Origin: Pseudomonas brassicacearum
Lineage (GTDB): Bacteria > Pseudomonadota > Gammaproteobacteria > Pseudomonadales > Pseudomonadaceae
Assembly: GCF_009601685.2 (NCBI RefSeq)
Contig: NZ_CP045701.2
Coordinates: forward strand, 3,658,001 to 3,722,000
Length of the DNA stretch: 64,000 nt
Direction of reading: 5' to 3'
Shown here: positions 44,010 to 53,025 of the stretch, piece after piece
Layout: the number at the start of each line of letters is the position of its first letter
Numbering within the stretch: position 1 is the first letter of the stretch
Notes under the pieces: model-generated
Databases searched by the model: none
What the model was told of the DNA's origin: nothing
The model's input: only the letters and a program-made list of their open reading frames with translations
Made by a program: the position numbers and the translations under genes

Positions 44010-44284
44010 ACCTTCACCTTGATCGAGTCAGAAGAACGGCCACTCATACACCAGCCGGAGAAGCTCATCATGCACTCGTCTCGCACCGCAGAACTTGCAG
44101 CCATGTGCTGAGTGAGTGCAGCGTCCGATGCTGCACCTGAACGCAATTAACAACGTTTAACTCGCACGCTCGCGCCCCACGCCCAAGAATAAAGCCCTCT
44201 GCCCAGACCTGTTTTCTCAAGCGGGAAGCGGCCCGCCCACCGTGCGGTGCGCCAGGCATTTCCCACTGACACGGAGTTTTTGTC

Positions 44285-44707
44285 ATGGCTCATGCATCAC
44301 ACACCACCGTCAGGGCGCCCATCGAGCCAACGCGAAAAACCAGCACCGGCGGCCTGTCGCCCTGGCGCGAAAGCCTGGTCAAGAAAGTGATTCTCGACGG
44401 CCTGAGCGACACGCTGGAAATTGCCGAACTGGCCAAGGCCTGCGCCCTGTCCCGCAGTCATTTTTCCCGCGCGTTCAAATGCAGCACCGGCCAGTCCCCT
44501 CAGGCCTGGATCCGTAGCCAGCGCATCGACCGGGCCAAACAACTGATCCGGGAGACCGACTTGACCCTGACGCAAATCAGCCTGGAATGCGGGTTCTGCG
44601 ACCAGGCGCACTTTTGTCACATCTTCACCCACAGCGAAGGCATCAATCCGTTTGCCTGGCGGTGCCGGGAACTGCGCGCTCAGCCGGACACACCTGGTTG
44701 CAAGTAG
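44285..44707 (+). CDS. small AraC-family DNA-binding regulator
   Basis: This 140-residue protein consists almost entirely of the AraC double helix-turn-helix: LEIAELAKACALSRSHFSRAFKCSTGQSPQAWI and LTQISLECGFCDQAHFCHIFTHSEGINPFAWR. There is no separate sensing domain. GGAG lies 9 bases before the ATG. It lies 42 bases upstream of the OprD-type porin gene and is divergent from the metallo-hydrolase, so both are likely targets. Confidence 0.9.
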   Translation: MAHASHTTVRAPIEPTRKTSTGGLSPWRESLVKKVILDGLSDTLEIAELAKACALSRSHFSRAFKCSTGQSPQAWIRSQRIDRAKQLIRETDLTLTQISLECGFCDQAHFCHIFTHSEGINPFAWRCRELRAQPDTPGCK

Positions 44708-44748
44708 TACCGCCCCTTCGCCCGCCCAATCTCACACGGAAACGAAGC

Positions 44749-46092
44749 ATGTTGCCTGCACCACACCACTCAACCGCCGCCCTGAAGCCGCTCTGGCTGC
44801 TTGCCCTGCTCACCGGCAGCGCCGCACCGGCGATGGCAGCGGAACTCGCGCAAAGCACGCCTGGCTTTCTCGAAGGGGCGACGCTGGAAGTTCTCAGCCG
44901 CAACTTCTACCTCAACAATGACTATCGCACCGCGACCCCGGCAGGCAAAAGCTACAAACAGGAATGGGCCCAGGGCTTCATCGCCTCGTTCGAGTCCGGC
45001 TTCACCCCCGGCACGATCGGCGTAGGCATCGATGCCCACGCATTCCTGGGGCTGAAACTGGACGGGGGCAAGGGGCATTCCGGAACGGGATTATTGCCGT
45101 TGGATGAGAACGGGCGCAGCGAGGACCATTACTCCAGCGCGGGCGGCGCGCTGAAATTCAACACCTCACGCACCACCCTGGCGGTCGGCGAAATGACTGT
45201 GCAGAGCCCGGTATTCGATACCGCAGACAAGCGCCTGCAACCCGAATACGCCAGCGGCCTGCTGCTCTCCAGCCGCGAGCTCGAAGGGGTCGACCTGCAA
45301 GCGGCTCACTTCAGTGCGTTCAAGAATCAGGACGCCTCGACCAGCCAGGGTGACTTTTCCGGGTACGGCGCGACGACGCGCAACGGCGCCATCGATTTCA
45401 TCGGCGCCGACCTGCTCACCGGCCAACCCCTGGGCGGCGCGCTCTACGCCTCCGAACTGAGCGATACCTGGCGCCAGTACTATGCCAACCTGCATACCAC
45501 CCTTGGCGAACTGTTCCTTGACGGCAACCTGTATCACACCCGCGACTATGGCAAGGCCAACGCCGGGGCCATCGACACCACGGCCTATAGCCTGAGTGGC
45601 AAATACCGGCTCAATGCCCAGGCGTTCACCCTGGCCTATCAGAAAATCAACGGCGACACGCCCTTCGATTTCGTCGGCGGCGACTCCATCTACCTGGCCA
45701 ACTCGATCAAATATGCCGACTTCAACGGCCCGGGCGAGCGCTCATGGCAAGCACGCTACGATCTCGACCTGGGCACCTTGGGCATCCCCGGCCTGAGCTT
45801 CATGGCCCGCTATGTGACTGGACGCGGGATCGACGGCAGCCATGCCCCCCAAGGCGGCGCCTACAACCCGTTCGATAGCGACACTGGCACTTACAGTCCA
45901 CAACAAGGGGACGGTGGGCGCCATTGGGAGCGCGACCTGGACCTGCACTACATCGTGCAGTCAGGCCCGGCCAAGGACCTGTCGCTGCAACTGTCCCACG
46001 TCACCCATCGCGCCAACAGCAGCCAGGGCGGAGATGACATCGACCGGCTGTATATCGTCATCCAGTACCCACTCAAGCTGGGACCGTTCTGA
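44749..46092 (+). CDS. OprD-family outer-membrane porin
   Basis: This 447-residue protein has a signal peptide ending AMA near residue 29 and the family start ELAQSTPGFLEGATLEVLSRNFYLNNDYR. Further OprD blocks are QEWAQGFIASFESGFTPGTIGVGIDAHAFLGLKLD, NLYHTRDYGKANAG and the last strand ending in Phe (LKLGPF), needed for outer-membrane assembly. OprD channels admit basic amino acids, small carboxylates or aromatic acids. The ATG at 44749 gives a clean signal peptide; a longer frame crosses the regulator gene. It probably imports the substrate sensed by the upstream AraC-type protein. Confidence 0.93.
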   Translation: MLPAPHHSTAALKPLWLLALLTGSAAPAMAAELAQSTPGFLEGATLEVLSRNFYLNNDYRTATPAGKSYKQEWAQGFIASFESGFTPGTIGVGIDAHAFLGLKLDGGKGHSGTGLLPLDENGRSEDHYSSAGGALKFNTSRTTLAVGEMTVQSPVFDTADKRLQPEYASGLLLSSRELEGVDLQAAHFSAFKNQDASTSQGDFSGYGATTRNGAIDFIGADLLTGQPLGGALYASELSDTWRQYYANLHTTLGELFLDGNLYHTRDYGKANAGAIDTTAYSLSGKYRLNAQAFTLAYQKINGDTPFDFVGGDSIYLANSIKYADFNGPGERSWQARYDLDLGTLGIPGLSFMARYVTGRGIDGSHAPQGGAYNPFDSDTGTYSPQQGDGGRHWERDLDLHYIVQSGPAKDLSLQLSHVTHRANSSQGGDDIDRLYIVIQYPLKLGPF

Positions 46093-46267
46093 CCCTCGCA
46101 CAACTGACGCCGCGCGCCTTCGGACGTTGAAGATAGGCTGAAATCCAAGCCACTGAAACGGCACGACCCGGTTTTCTGAAGTGTCAGGAAACCGAAGGTC
46201 GACGAACACGCTCAGCGCCAGGCCCCTTGCCCATCTCCCGTCCACCCGCTGATTACTTGCGCGTGGC

Positions 46268-46507
46268 CTAATCGGTCATCCGAGTGGCACGTATGCTCGC
46301 CTCTGCGGCGGTACGTTGCGCCTGCTCGGCCATTATCTCGGCCTGTTCAGCCTTCCTGTAGGCCTCATCCGCCCTGAGCCTTGCCGTTGCGGCGTTGTTT
46401 TGCGCCGAATCCAACCGGGCCTCGACTTCCTGGTCGAGCTTGTGAGTGCATCCGCCACTGGTTGCCAAAAAGAGGCTCAACAAGGCGAAAGACAAGTACC
46501 TGTTCAT
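46268..46507 (-). CDS. Lpp/OprI-like alanine-zipper lipoprotein
   Basis: This 79-residue protein has a short signal, a lipobox ending SGGC near residue 20 and then a heptad-rich coiled coil (LDQEVEARLDSAQNNAATARLRADEAYRKAEQAEIMAEQAQ), as in Lpp and OprI alanine-zipper lipoproteins. The lipobox is slightly unusual because Ser is at -3. The ATG at 46507 is preceded by GAGGAAATGATC. It is divergent from the BON fragment and ftsH, and the space between contains two FNR-type boxes. Confidence 0.87.
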   Translation of the reverse strand: MNRYLSFALLSLFLATSGGCTHKLDQEVEARLDSAQNNAATARLRADEAYRKAEQAEIMAEQAQRTAAEASIRATRMTD

Positions 46508-46586
46508 GATCATTTCCTCGGTTGACCGCGACTGAAAAAAGCGTGCGACAGCTGCCCCGAGTATCCAGTGCCCGCATCCACCCACT

Positions 46587-46600
46587 CTGATCTCGATCAA
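46587..46600. promoter_or_regulatory. FNR/ANR-type box, 9 of 10 match
   Basis: CTGATCTCGATCAA matches TTGAT-N4-ATCAA in all but one conserved base. It lies 80 bases upstream of the lipoprotein start and is a candidate site for the FNR-type regulator at 48892. Confidence 0.65.
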
Positions 46601-46638
46601 CTACAAGGCCGGCCAGGCGCAGGTCCACTTAAGCGTTG

Positions 46639-46652
46639 TTGATGTAGCTCAA
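46639..46652. promoter_or_regulatory. FNR/ANR-type box, 9 of 10 match
   Basis: TTGATGTAGCTCAA matches TTGAT-N4-ATCAA except for one base. It lies 81 bases upstream of the BON fragment and about 174 bases before ftsH. Confidence 0.6.
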
Positions 46653-46732
46653 TGTGCCGGCCTGCCTCTGGTGTAGAAACAACGAACCGGGTACGTGTGC
46701 CCGCGTCTTTTCCTGACGCAGAGGATGCGGTG

Positions 46733-46819
46733 ATGAATGACTGGACCTTGCGCAAGACCGTCCTGGATGAGCTGGAATTGCAACCTGACATCAACGCAGC
46801 CCCTATCGGCGTCTTTTGA
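46733..46819 (+). pseudogene. truncated BON-domain protein
   Basis: The 28-codon frame reads MNDWTLRKTVLDELELQPDIN, then AAPIGVF and a stop. This matches the first 26 residues of Pseudomonas BON-domain proteins, which continue with VxxEDGVVTLSGHV. The rest is missing and ftsH starts 7 bases after the stop, so a deletion probably fused the two. A BON gene upstream of such stress genes is common. Confidence 0.7.
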
Positions 46820-46825
46820 TGAGTC

Positions 46826-48658
46826 ATGGCCATGAAAAAAACTCACCAGTGGAACCTGTCCTACTTCTTCATTGCGTTGGCCGTGTTCAGCCTCGTGCAG
46901 TTCCTGTTTTTCGAGCGCCCCGCTGTGCAGGTCATCCCCTATAGCCAGTTTCTGCAATTGCTGAGCAATCAGAAGGTCAGCGATCTACGGGTCGAGAAAG
47001 ACCAGATCAGTGGCAAGTTGCAGGAACCCATCGACGGCCACACCCAGTTCTCGACCGTGAGGGTAGACCCGGCGCTGGCGGCGGATCTCGCCCACTCGGG
47101 TGTCGGGTTCACAGGCGCAAACGAAAACACCTTCCTGGGGGGCCTGCTGGGCGGGTTGCTGCCCTTCGTGCTGATCATGGTGATCTGGTATTTCCTGTTT
47201 CGTGGGCTGGCGGAAAAACAGGGCATGGGTGGCTTGATGAACATCGGCAAGTCCCGCGCCAAGGTATTCGTCGAGCGCGATACCGGCGTGACCTTTGCCG
47301 ATGTCGCCGGCATCGACGAAGCCAAGGTCGAGCTGGTGGAGATCGTCTCCTTCCTCAAGGACAAGGCGAAATATTCACGTCTGGGGGCACACATCCCCAA
47401 AGGTACATTGCTGGTCGGTCCGCCGGGCACCGGCAAGACCCTGGTTGCCAAAGCCATCGCTGGAGAGGCCGGCGTGCCCTTCTTTTCCATCTCGGGGTCG
47501 GAGTTCGTCGAGATGTTCGTCGGTGTCGGCGCCGCTCGCGTGCATGACTTGTTCGAACAGGCCCGACAGGCCGCGCCCTGCATCATTTTTATCGATGAAC
47601 TCGATGCGCTGGGTAAGATGCGCGGCGTCGGCGTCCTGGGCGGCAATGACGAAAAGGAGCAGACCCTCAACCAACTGCTGGCAGAACTGGATGGGTTCGA
47701 CCCTCGTGAGGGGGTCGTGCTGCTCGCGGCGACCAACCGCCCCGAGGTATTGGACCCGGCGCTGTTGCGAGCCGGCCGGATCGATCGACAGATCCTGATC
47801 GATCGCCCCGACCGTAAAGGCCGGCAGGCGATCCTCAAGGTTCACCTGCAAAAAATCGTCACCGGCCAGGACCTCGATAGCGAGCGTATCGCCGACATCA
47901 CTACTGGTTTTACTGGCGCAGACCTGGCCAACCTGGTCAACGAAGCCGCCATCATCGCCACCCGACGCGGTGCCGAAACGGTCAGCCTCGACGATTTCAC
48001 GGCAGCCGTGGAACGCATCGTTGCCGGGATCGAACGCAAGAGCAGCCTGCTGCACCCCGATGAACGCCAAGTGGTGGCCTATCACGAAATGGGACATGCG
48101 TTGGCGGCCAGCAACCTGCCGAACATGGACCCGGTCCATAAGGTCTCGATCGTGCCGCGCGCCATTGGCTCGCTGGGTTATACCTTGCAGCGACCCACGG
48201 AAGATCATTTTCTGGTCAGCTACCAGATGCTCAAGGACCGCATGGTGGTCCTGATGGCAGGACGTGCCGCCGAATTCCTGGCCTATGGTCAGGTCTCGAC
48301 CGGGGCCGCCGATGACTTGGCCCACGCCACCGATATCGCCCGCCAGTTGATCACCCGCTTTGGCATGAGCGCGGAGCTTGGCCTGGCGGTGCTGGAACGT
48401 AAAAATGCGACCTACCTGGGCGAACGCATGGACATCGGTGACAAGGACTATTCGGAACAAACCGCCCGGGAAGTCGACCTGGGTATTCGCGCCTTGCTCG
48501 ATGAAGCCTATCAACGCGCCAGGACACTGCTGGAAAGCCATCGGGAAGACCTGAACGCCGGGGCCCACCTGCTGGTGGAAAAAGAAACCCTGACACCTGA
48601 AGAGTTTGCCCCACTGCTGCCGCTTAAACACGCTACGCTGGCTTTGCGACTGGTTTGA
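46826..48658 (+). CDS. ftsH: membrane-bound AAA+ metalloprotease FtsH, accessory copy
   Basis: This 610-residue protein has two helices (residues 11-28 and 104-126), Walker A GPPGTGKT at 198-205, Walker [10 protein letters not shown] near 254-261, the second region of homology [18 protein letters not shown], and the zinc site HEMGH at 420-424, where most FtsH have HEAGH. FtsH extracts and degrades damaged membrane and some soluble proteins. The housekeeping copy is elsewhere in pseudomonads; shorter copies such as this accompany heat-stress genes. It is downstream of two FNR boxes and a truncated BON gene, and close to hsp20. Confidence 0.93.
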   Translation: MAMKKTHQWNLSYFFIALAVFSLVQFLFFERPAVQVIPYSQFLQLLSNQKVSDLRVEKDQISGKLQEPIDGHTQFSTVRVDPALAADLAHSGVGFTGANENTFLGGLLGGLLPFVLIMVIWYFLFRGLAEKQGMGGLMNIGKSRAKVFVERDTGVTFADVAGIDEAKVELVEIVSFLKDKAKYSRLGAHIPKGTLLVGPPGTGKTLVAKAIAGEAGVPFFSISGSEFVEMFVGVGAARVHDLFEQARQAAPCIIFIDELDALGKMRGVGVLGGNDEKEQTLNQLLAELDGFDPREGVVLLAATNRPEVLDPALLRAGRIDRQILIDRPDRKGRQAILKVHLQKIVTGQDLDSERIADITTGFTGADLANLVNEAAIIATRRGAETVSLDDFTAAVERIVAGIERKSSLLHPDERQVVAYHEMGHALAASNLPNMDPVHKVSIVPRAIGSLGYTLQRPTEDHFLVSYQMLKDRMVVLMAGRAAEFLAYGQVSTGAADDLAHATDIARQLITRFGMSAELGLAVLERKNATYLGERMDIGDKDYSEQTAREVDLGIRALLDEAYQRARTLLESHREDLNAGAHLLVEKETLTPEEFAPLLPLKHATLALRLV

Positions 48659-48891
48659 CAGCCATTTGACCGCCGCTCGGACCGTCACGGTTCGAGCGGC
48701 TCCAGCGCCCCCCCTGCGCGCCCGCCCCCCGATGCAACCAGCGTCGTCTTGCAAACTTCTTCGTGTAGGTTTGCCCCCCATCATTTGTACCCACGTTGCG
48801 CTTATCGACAGTCGGTAGTGCTTTGGGCGACAAAAAACAGGCACGGCTGAGCTGGTCTTCTATGCTTGCTCCAACTAAAGGAATTTTCCCC
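48659..48891. other. intergenic region before the FNR-type gene
   Basis: This 233-base region holds the promoter of the FNR-type gene and its ribosome binding site AAAGGAA. No clear FNR box or terminator was seen. Confidence 0.5.
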
Positions 48892-49644
48892 ATGGTCGAG
48901 CCTCAATCGCAACTTCTGCAGGTGCACGCCCTCAAGACCGCTTGCTCGAACTGCAGTGTGCTTGAACTGTGCCTGCCCATTGGCTTGACGGGCGGCGAAG
49001 TCGAGCGCCTCGACACCCTGATCGCCCAGCGGGTGAAGGTCAAGAAAGGCGCCGCGCTGTATCGCACCGGCGACCCACTGCGCTCGTTGTATGCCGTGAG
49101 GTTGGGCTTCTTCAAGACCAGCGTCCTTTCGGTAGACGGTCGCGAACAGGTCACCGGTTTCCAGATGCAAGGCGAAATGCTCGGCCTGGACGCCATCAGT
49201 ACCGATCATTACGCCTGCAATGCCATTGCCTTGGAAGACAGCGAAGTCTGCCCGCTGCCTTTCACACTCCTGGAAAAACTCGCCCACGATCTACCGTCAT
49301 TGCAACACAACCTGAACAAACTCCTGAGCCAGGAAATCGTGCGCGACCACGGCATGCTGTTGATGCTCGGCAACATGAACGCCGACGAACGCCTGGCGGC
49401 GTTCCTGTTGAACCTGTCGCAACGGCTCAGTATGCGCGGCTATTCCTCGCGCGAGTTCGTCCTGCGCATGAGCCGCGAGGCCATCGGTTCCTACCTGGGC
49501 CTGCGCCTGGAAACGATTTGCCGGGGCATCGCCCACCTGCGTCTGGAAGAACTGGTGGACATGCACGGGCGCAATGTCACGATCCTGGATTTGCCCGGCC
49601 TCAGGCAAAAAGTCGCCGGTTGCCATCGTCATGCTGAGCTGTAA
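48892..49644 (+). CDS. FNR/ANR-type oxygen-responsive transcriptional regulator
   Basis: This 250-residue Crp/Fnr protein has the iron-sulfur ligands of FNR: Cys18, Cys21 and Cys27 in ACSNCSVLELCLP and Cys120 in LEDSEVCPLPF, consistent with a [4Fe-4S] cluster lost in oxygen. The helix-turn-helix is MSREAIGSYLGLRLETICRGIAHL; FNR has ETISR in its recognition helix, so Ser is replaced by Cys here. AAAGGAA lies upstream of ATG 48892. It is a second member beside the expected chromosomal Anr, and three FNR-type boxes lie in neighbouring promoters. Confidence 0.93.
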   Translation: MVEPQSQLLQVHALKTACSNCSVLELCLPIGLTGGEVERLDTLIAQRVKVKKGAALYRTGDPLRSLYAVRLGFFKTSVLSVDGREQVTGFQMQGEMLGLDAISTDHYACNAIALEDSEVCPLPFTLLEKLAHDLPSLQHNLNKLLSQEIVRDHGMLLMLGNMNADERLAAFLLNLSQRLSMRGYSSREFVLRMSREAIGSYLGLRLETICRGIAHLRLEELVDMHGRNVTILDLPGLRQKVAGCHRHAEL

Positions 49645-49662
49645 CGCCTGCCTGCATGACAT

Positions 49663-49676
49663 CTGATCTACATCAA
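49663..49676. promoter_or_regulatory. FNR/ANR-type box before the arcD-like gene
   Basis: CTGATCTACATCAA matches TTGAT-N4-ATCAA in 9 of 10 positions and is centred 104 bases upstream of the start at 49774. It probably gives oxygen-limited expression of the antiporter. Confidence 0.7.
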
Positions 49677-49773
49677 TACCCCCCAATGCCTACAGGTCGA
49701 CATTAAGACTCGGCGTTCGAACCTTTGTATCGACGAAGGTTACCGGACCTCCCGTCTCATGGAGGCTTTGATC

Positions 49774-51267
49774 ATGGCAACGCACCTGCAAGGTACAGAA
49801 CCGGTCATCCCGACCGTCAAACCTCACCCTTTGGCCGGCAGTTTGCGAAAGGTCGAACCCCGGCGCCTGTCGCTGAGCCTGTTGATCGCCCTGGTGGTCG
49901 GTTCGATGATCGGCAGCGGTATCTTCAGCCTGCCCCAGAACATGGCGGCCAGTGCCGGCGCCGGCGCGATCCTGATCGGCTGGCTCATCACCGGCGTGGG
50001 CATGCTCTCACTGGCTCTGGTCTACCAGACACTCTCCAACCGCCAACCGGAACTGGACAATGGAGTGTTCGCCTACGCCCGAGCCCTGGGTGGCGAATTC
50101 CTCGGTTTCAATTCGGCGTGGGGCTATTGGATCAGCGCCTGGATCGGCAACGTCAGTTATCTGGTGATTCTGTTCGCTGCGCTCAGTTACTTTTTCCCCT
50201 TGTTTGGCGAAGGCAATAACAAAGCTGCGATCGCCGGTGCATCCGTGGTGCTGTGGGCATTGCATTGGATGATCCTGCGCGGTATGCGCACCGCCGCCAA
50301 GGCCAACGCCCTGACGACGATCGCCAAGGTGGTGCCGTTGCTGTTGTTCATCGGGCTGGTAATTGCCGCTTTCTCCAAGGACACCTTCGTGGTGGATTTC
50401 TGGGGCGCGCCGGCACTGGGCAGTACGCTGGACCAGGTCAAGAGCACCATGCTGGTAACGGTCTGGGTGTTCATCGGCATTGAAGGCGCCAACGTATTTT
50501 CCGCCCGGGCCGCCGAACGGGCCGACGTGGGCCGCGCCACCGTGATTGGCTTCGTCCTTACCTTGTTGCTGCTGATCGCCGTTTCCCTGTTGTCGTTGGG
50601 CATCCTCAGACAACCCGAACTGGCCGCCCTGAAGAACCCATCCATGGCGGGTGTACTGGAAGCGGTGGCCGGGCCCTGGGGCGCGGTGCTGATCAGCATC
50701 GGCCTGATCGTGTCAGTGGGCGGCGCGTTGCTGGCCTGGACGCTGCTGGCGGCCGAATCGGTGTTCACGCCGGCCAAGGAAAAAGTCATGCCGCGTTTGC
50801 TGGCCACGGAAAACCAACATGGCGCACCGGCCAACGCGCTGTGGATCACCAACGGCTGCATTCAATTGTTCCTGTTGCTGACCCTGTATTCGAGCGCCAG
50901 CTACCTGGCGCTGATTTCACTCGCCACCTCGATGATCCTGCTGCCCTACCTGTTCAGCGGCCTGTATGCGTTGAAGATGACCTGGCAAGGCCAGACCTAC
51001 GCCGGTCATCGCGGGCTGCAACTGCGCGACATGGCCATCGCTGTGGTCGCGACGGGTTATTGCATCTGGCTGCTCTACGCCGCCGGGCCGCGGTACATGC
51101 TGCTCAGTGCCCTGCTCTATGCCCCCGGCTCGCTGATCTATCTGAGCGCCCAACGGGCCAGGACGAACCGTGCCCTCAATGGTTTCGGCTGGGGCCTGCT
51201 GCTGGTGATCTGGGTGGCAGCGATCTTCGCCGGCTGGATGCTCTGGTCCGGCCAACTGTCCTTGTAG
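49774..51267 (+). CDS. APC-family basic amino acid antiporter, ArcD-like
   Basis: This 497-residue protein has about thirteen membrane helices and starts the membrane part with LSLSLLIALVVGSMIGSGIFSLPQNMAASAGAGAILIGWLITG, the signature of arginine/ornithine antiporters of the ArcD type. It would exchange arginine for ornithine in the arginine deiminase pathway, which yields ATP without oxygen. GGAGG lies 8 bases before ATG 49774; a preceding ATG at 49759 overlaps that site. No arcABC genes are nearby. A near-consensus FNR box lies upstream. Confidence 0.9.
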   Translation: MATHLQGTEPVIPTVKPHPLAGSLRKVEPRRLSLSLLIALVVGSMIGSGIFSLPQNMAASAGAGAILIGWLITGVGMLSLALVYQTLSNRQPELDNGVFAYARALGGEFLGFNSAWGYWISAWIGNVSYLVILFAALSYFFPLFGEGNNKAAIAGASVVLWALHWMILRGMRTAAKANALTTIAKVVPLLLFIGLVIAAFSKDTFVVDFWGAPALGSTLDQVKSTMLVTVWVFIGIEGANVFSARAAERADVGRATVIGFVLTLLLLIAVSLLSLGILRQPELAALKNPSMAGVLEAVAGPWGAVLISIGLIVSVGGALLAWTLLAAESVFTPAKEKVMPRLLATENQHGAPANALWITNGCIQLFLLLTLYSSASYLALISLATSMILLPYLFSGLYALKMTWQGQTYAGHRGLQLRDMAIAVVATGYCIWLLYAAGPRYMLLSALLYAPGSLIYLSAQRARTNRALNGFGWGLLLVIWVAAIFAGWMLWSGQLSL

Positions 51268-51354
51268 TTTCGCAAGCGTGCATTGACCTGTTCGGCAACG
51301 GTGCCTGGCGATTGGGCCGAGACCCGTCCGGACTTCACCAAAGAGGAAAAGCAA

Positions 51355-51894
51355 ATGTCCAATTCAGTGAAAAAAATGCCAGTCACCACCGAAGACAACG
51401 CCCAGCCCCCCGCCAAGGCGGACCTCTGGCATCCGTTTGAAAGACTCCGCCAGCAGGTGGACCACCTGTTCGACGACTTCAATCGGGGCACAGCGCTTTC
51501 TCCTTTCAGTCGTCGGTTGTTCGATGTCGAACCCTTCTGGCGTCGCGAGTTCTCCATGAGCAGCCTGCCGGCCGTGGACATCAGCGAGAAAGAAAAGAGC
51601 TTTGAAATCACCGCCGAGTTGCCCGGCATGGATCAGAAAGACATCGAAATCCGCCTGGCCAACGGCAACCTGATCATCAAGGGGGAGAAAAAAGAAACCA
51701 AGGAAGAAAAGAAAAAGGGTTATCACCTGTCCGAGCGCCATTACGGTTCCTTCGAACGCGTGTTCAACCTGCCAGAAGGCGTCGACAGCGACAAGATCGA
51801 AGCCCAGTTCAGCAAAGGCGTGCTGACGCTGACACTGCCAAAAAAACCGGAAGCACTGAAAGCGGAAAAGGTCGTGCCGATCAAGGCCGACTGA
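51355..51894 (+). CDS. small heat-shock protein Hsp20
   Basis: This 179-residue protein has the alpha-crystallin domain from about residue 65 to 160: LPAVDISEKEKSFEITAELPGMDQKDIEIRLANGNLIIKGEKK, and SFERVFNLPEGVDSDKIEAQFSKGVLTLTLPK. The N-terminus is hydrophilic. Hsp20 proteins hold unfolding proteins under heat. The start at 51355 has AGAGGAAAAG upstream. A strong terminator follows at 51909. It completes the stress cluster with ftsH. Confidence 0.94.
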   Translation: MSNSVKKMPVTTEDNAQPPAKADLWHPFERLRQQVDHLFDDFNRGTALSPFSRRLFDVEPFWRREFSMSSLPAVDISEKEKSFEITAELPGMDQKDIEIRLANGNLIIKGEKKETKEEKKKGYHLSERHYGSFERVFNLPEGVDSDKIEAQFSKGVLTLTLPKKPEALKAEKVVPIKAD

Positions 51895-51908
51895 TCGCTT
51901 TGAGCCCT

Positions 51909-51940
51909 GCCCCTCGCCGGCCAACGACGAGGGGCTTTTT
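51909..51940 (+). terminator. intrinsic terminator after hsp20
   Basis: GCCCCTCG at 51909-51916 pairs with CGAGGGGC at 51928-51935, followed by TTTTT. Confidence 0.92.
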
Positions 51941-51998
51941 ATGCCTGTGCTGATTGAACCCATAGTGACAGGCACCACATGTTCGATTGACACTGCGC

Positions 51999-52022
51999 TA
52001 TCGCGAGCAAACTCGCTTCCCC
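51999..52022 (+). repeat. single degenerate REP element
   Basis: TATCGCGAGCAAACTCGCTT resembles one half of the fluorescens-group REP (ATCGCGAGCAAGCTCGCTCCCAC); no inverted partner is nearby. It lies in the 146-base gap before the AraC/PAS gene. Confidence 0.6.
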
Positions 52023-52040
52023 AAAAAGACGACGCTGGCC

Positions 52041-52790
52041 ATGTATCCCTCGCTGACTTCCCTCGCCCCCTGCGACCTCGACACCCTGCTGCGCAGCCTG
52101 CAGCCCATAGCCCCGCTGCTGGACACCCTCGCGGACGTGGTGTTTTTCATCAAGGACCAGCAGGCCCGCTACGCCTTCGTCAACCAGACCCTGGCCCGGC
52201 GCTGCGGTTTCAAACACAGCGGCGACCTGCTCGGCCTTACCGCCGACCAGGTGTTCCCCGAGCGCTTCGGCCCGCTGTACACCGAACAGGATCGCCGGGT
52301 GCTGGCCAGTGGGCGGGAGTTGGCCGACCAGCTCGAACTGCATTTGTATTACGGCAACCAGCCCGTGTGGTGCCTGACCCACAAGCTCGCCCTGCACGAT
52401 CCAAACGGCCAGGTCGTCGGCTTGGCGGGCATTTCCCGCGACCTGCAACTGCCGCAATCGAGCCATCCGGCGTTCCACAAACTGGCGGCGGTCGATGCCC
52501 ATATCAAGCAGCACTTCGCCCGCCCCATCAGCCTGGCCGAGCTGACCGCCATTGCCGAGTTGTCGGTGGCGCAACTGGAGCGGCACTGCAAACGCATCTT
52601 CCAACTCACGCCGCGGCAGATGATTCACAAGGCACGACTGGAAGAAGCCTCACGGCTGTTACTCGACAGAAACCTGCCGATCACTGAGATCGCCCTGCGC
52701 TGCGGTTACACCGACCACAGCGCTTTCAGCCGCCAGTTCCGCGCCCTGACCAGCCTGTCCCCCAGCCAATACCGCGAGAATCAGCGCTGA
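52041..52790 (+). CDS. AraC-family regulator with N-terminal PAS domain
   Basis: This 249-residue protein has a PAS domain at residues 20-145 (LADVVFFIKDQQARYAFVNQTLARRCG, DPNGQVVGLAGISRD) and an AraC double helix-turn-helix at 160-245. Such regulators in Pseudomonas often sit beside hydroxyproline or proline-related catabolic genes. It is directly upstream of, and in the same direction as, the transporter-enzyme cluster at 53026, 235 bases away, and probably activates it. Confidence 0.9.
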   Translation: MYPSLTSLAPCDLDTLLRSLQPIAPLLDTLADVVFFIKDQQARYAFVNQTLARRCGFKHSGDLLGLTADQVFPERFGPLYTEQDRRVLASGRELADQLELHLYYGNQPVWCLTHKLALHDPNGQVVGLAGISRDLQLPQSSHPAFHKLAAVDAHIKQHFARPISLAELTAIAELSVAQLERHCKRIFQLTPRQMIHKARLEEASRLLLDRNLPITEIALRCGYTDHSAFSRQFRALTSLSPSQYRENQR

Positions 52791-52967
52791 TACTTGTTCC
52801 CTGATGGGGCATCGGGCCCCGTGGTTGCTCCCATCTGTAACACCCCGGCCCAGCACTGCCCCCTTACCCCTGTTTGATACCACCTAGTATGCAAGCCTCT
52901 AGACCAGCCCTCTGCTGGCATTGCTGCGCCTCTACCAGAAACAGGCACGCCGATTGCTTATCTAATA

Positions 52968-52980
52968 TCGTATACGAAAT
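52968..52980. promoter_or_regulatory. GTATAC-centred operator, copy 1
   Basis: TCGTATACGA is a perfect 10-bp palindrome at 52968-52977, followed by AAT. The 12-mer CGTATACGAAAT recurs at 58975-58986 before the DapA-family gene. Palindromes of this type are typical of FadR-like GntR regulators, none of which is in the window. Confidence 0.65.
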
Positions 52981-53025
52981 CCTCAATACGATATCTCACC
53001 GCATTTATTCGACAGCGAGGCATTT

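Noticed and set aside
47375..48844. 489-codon antisense frame over ftsH
   Set aside because: It is a shadow frame opposite an unmistakable FtsH sequence.
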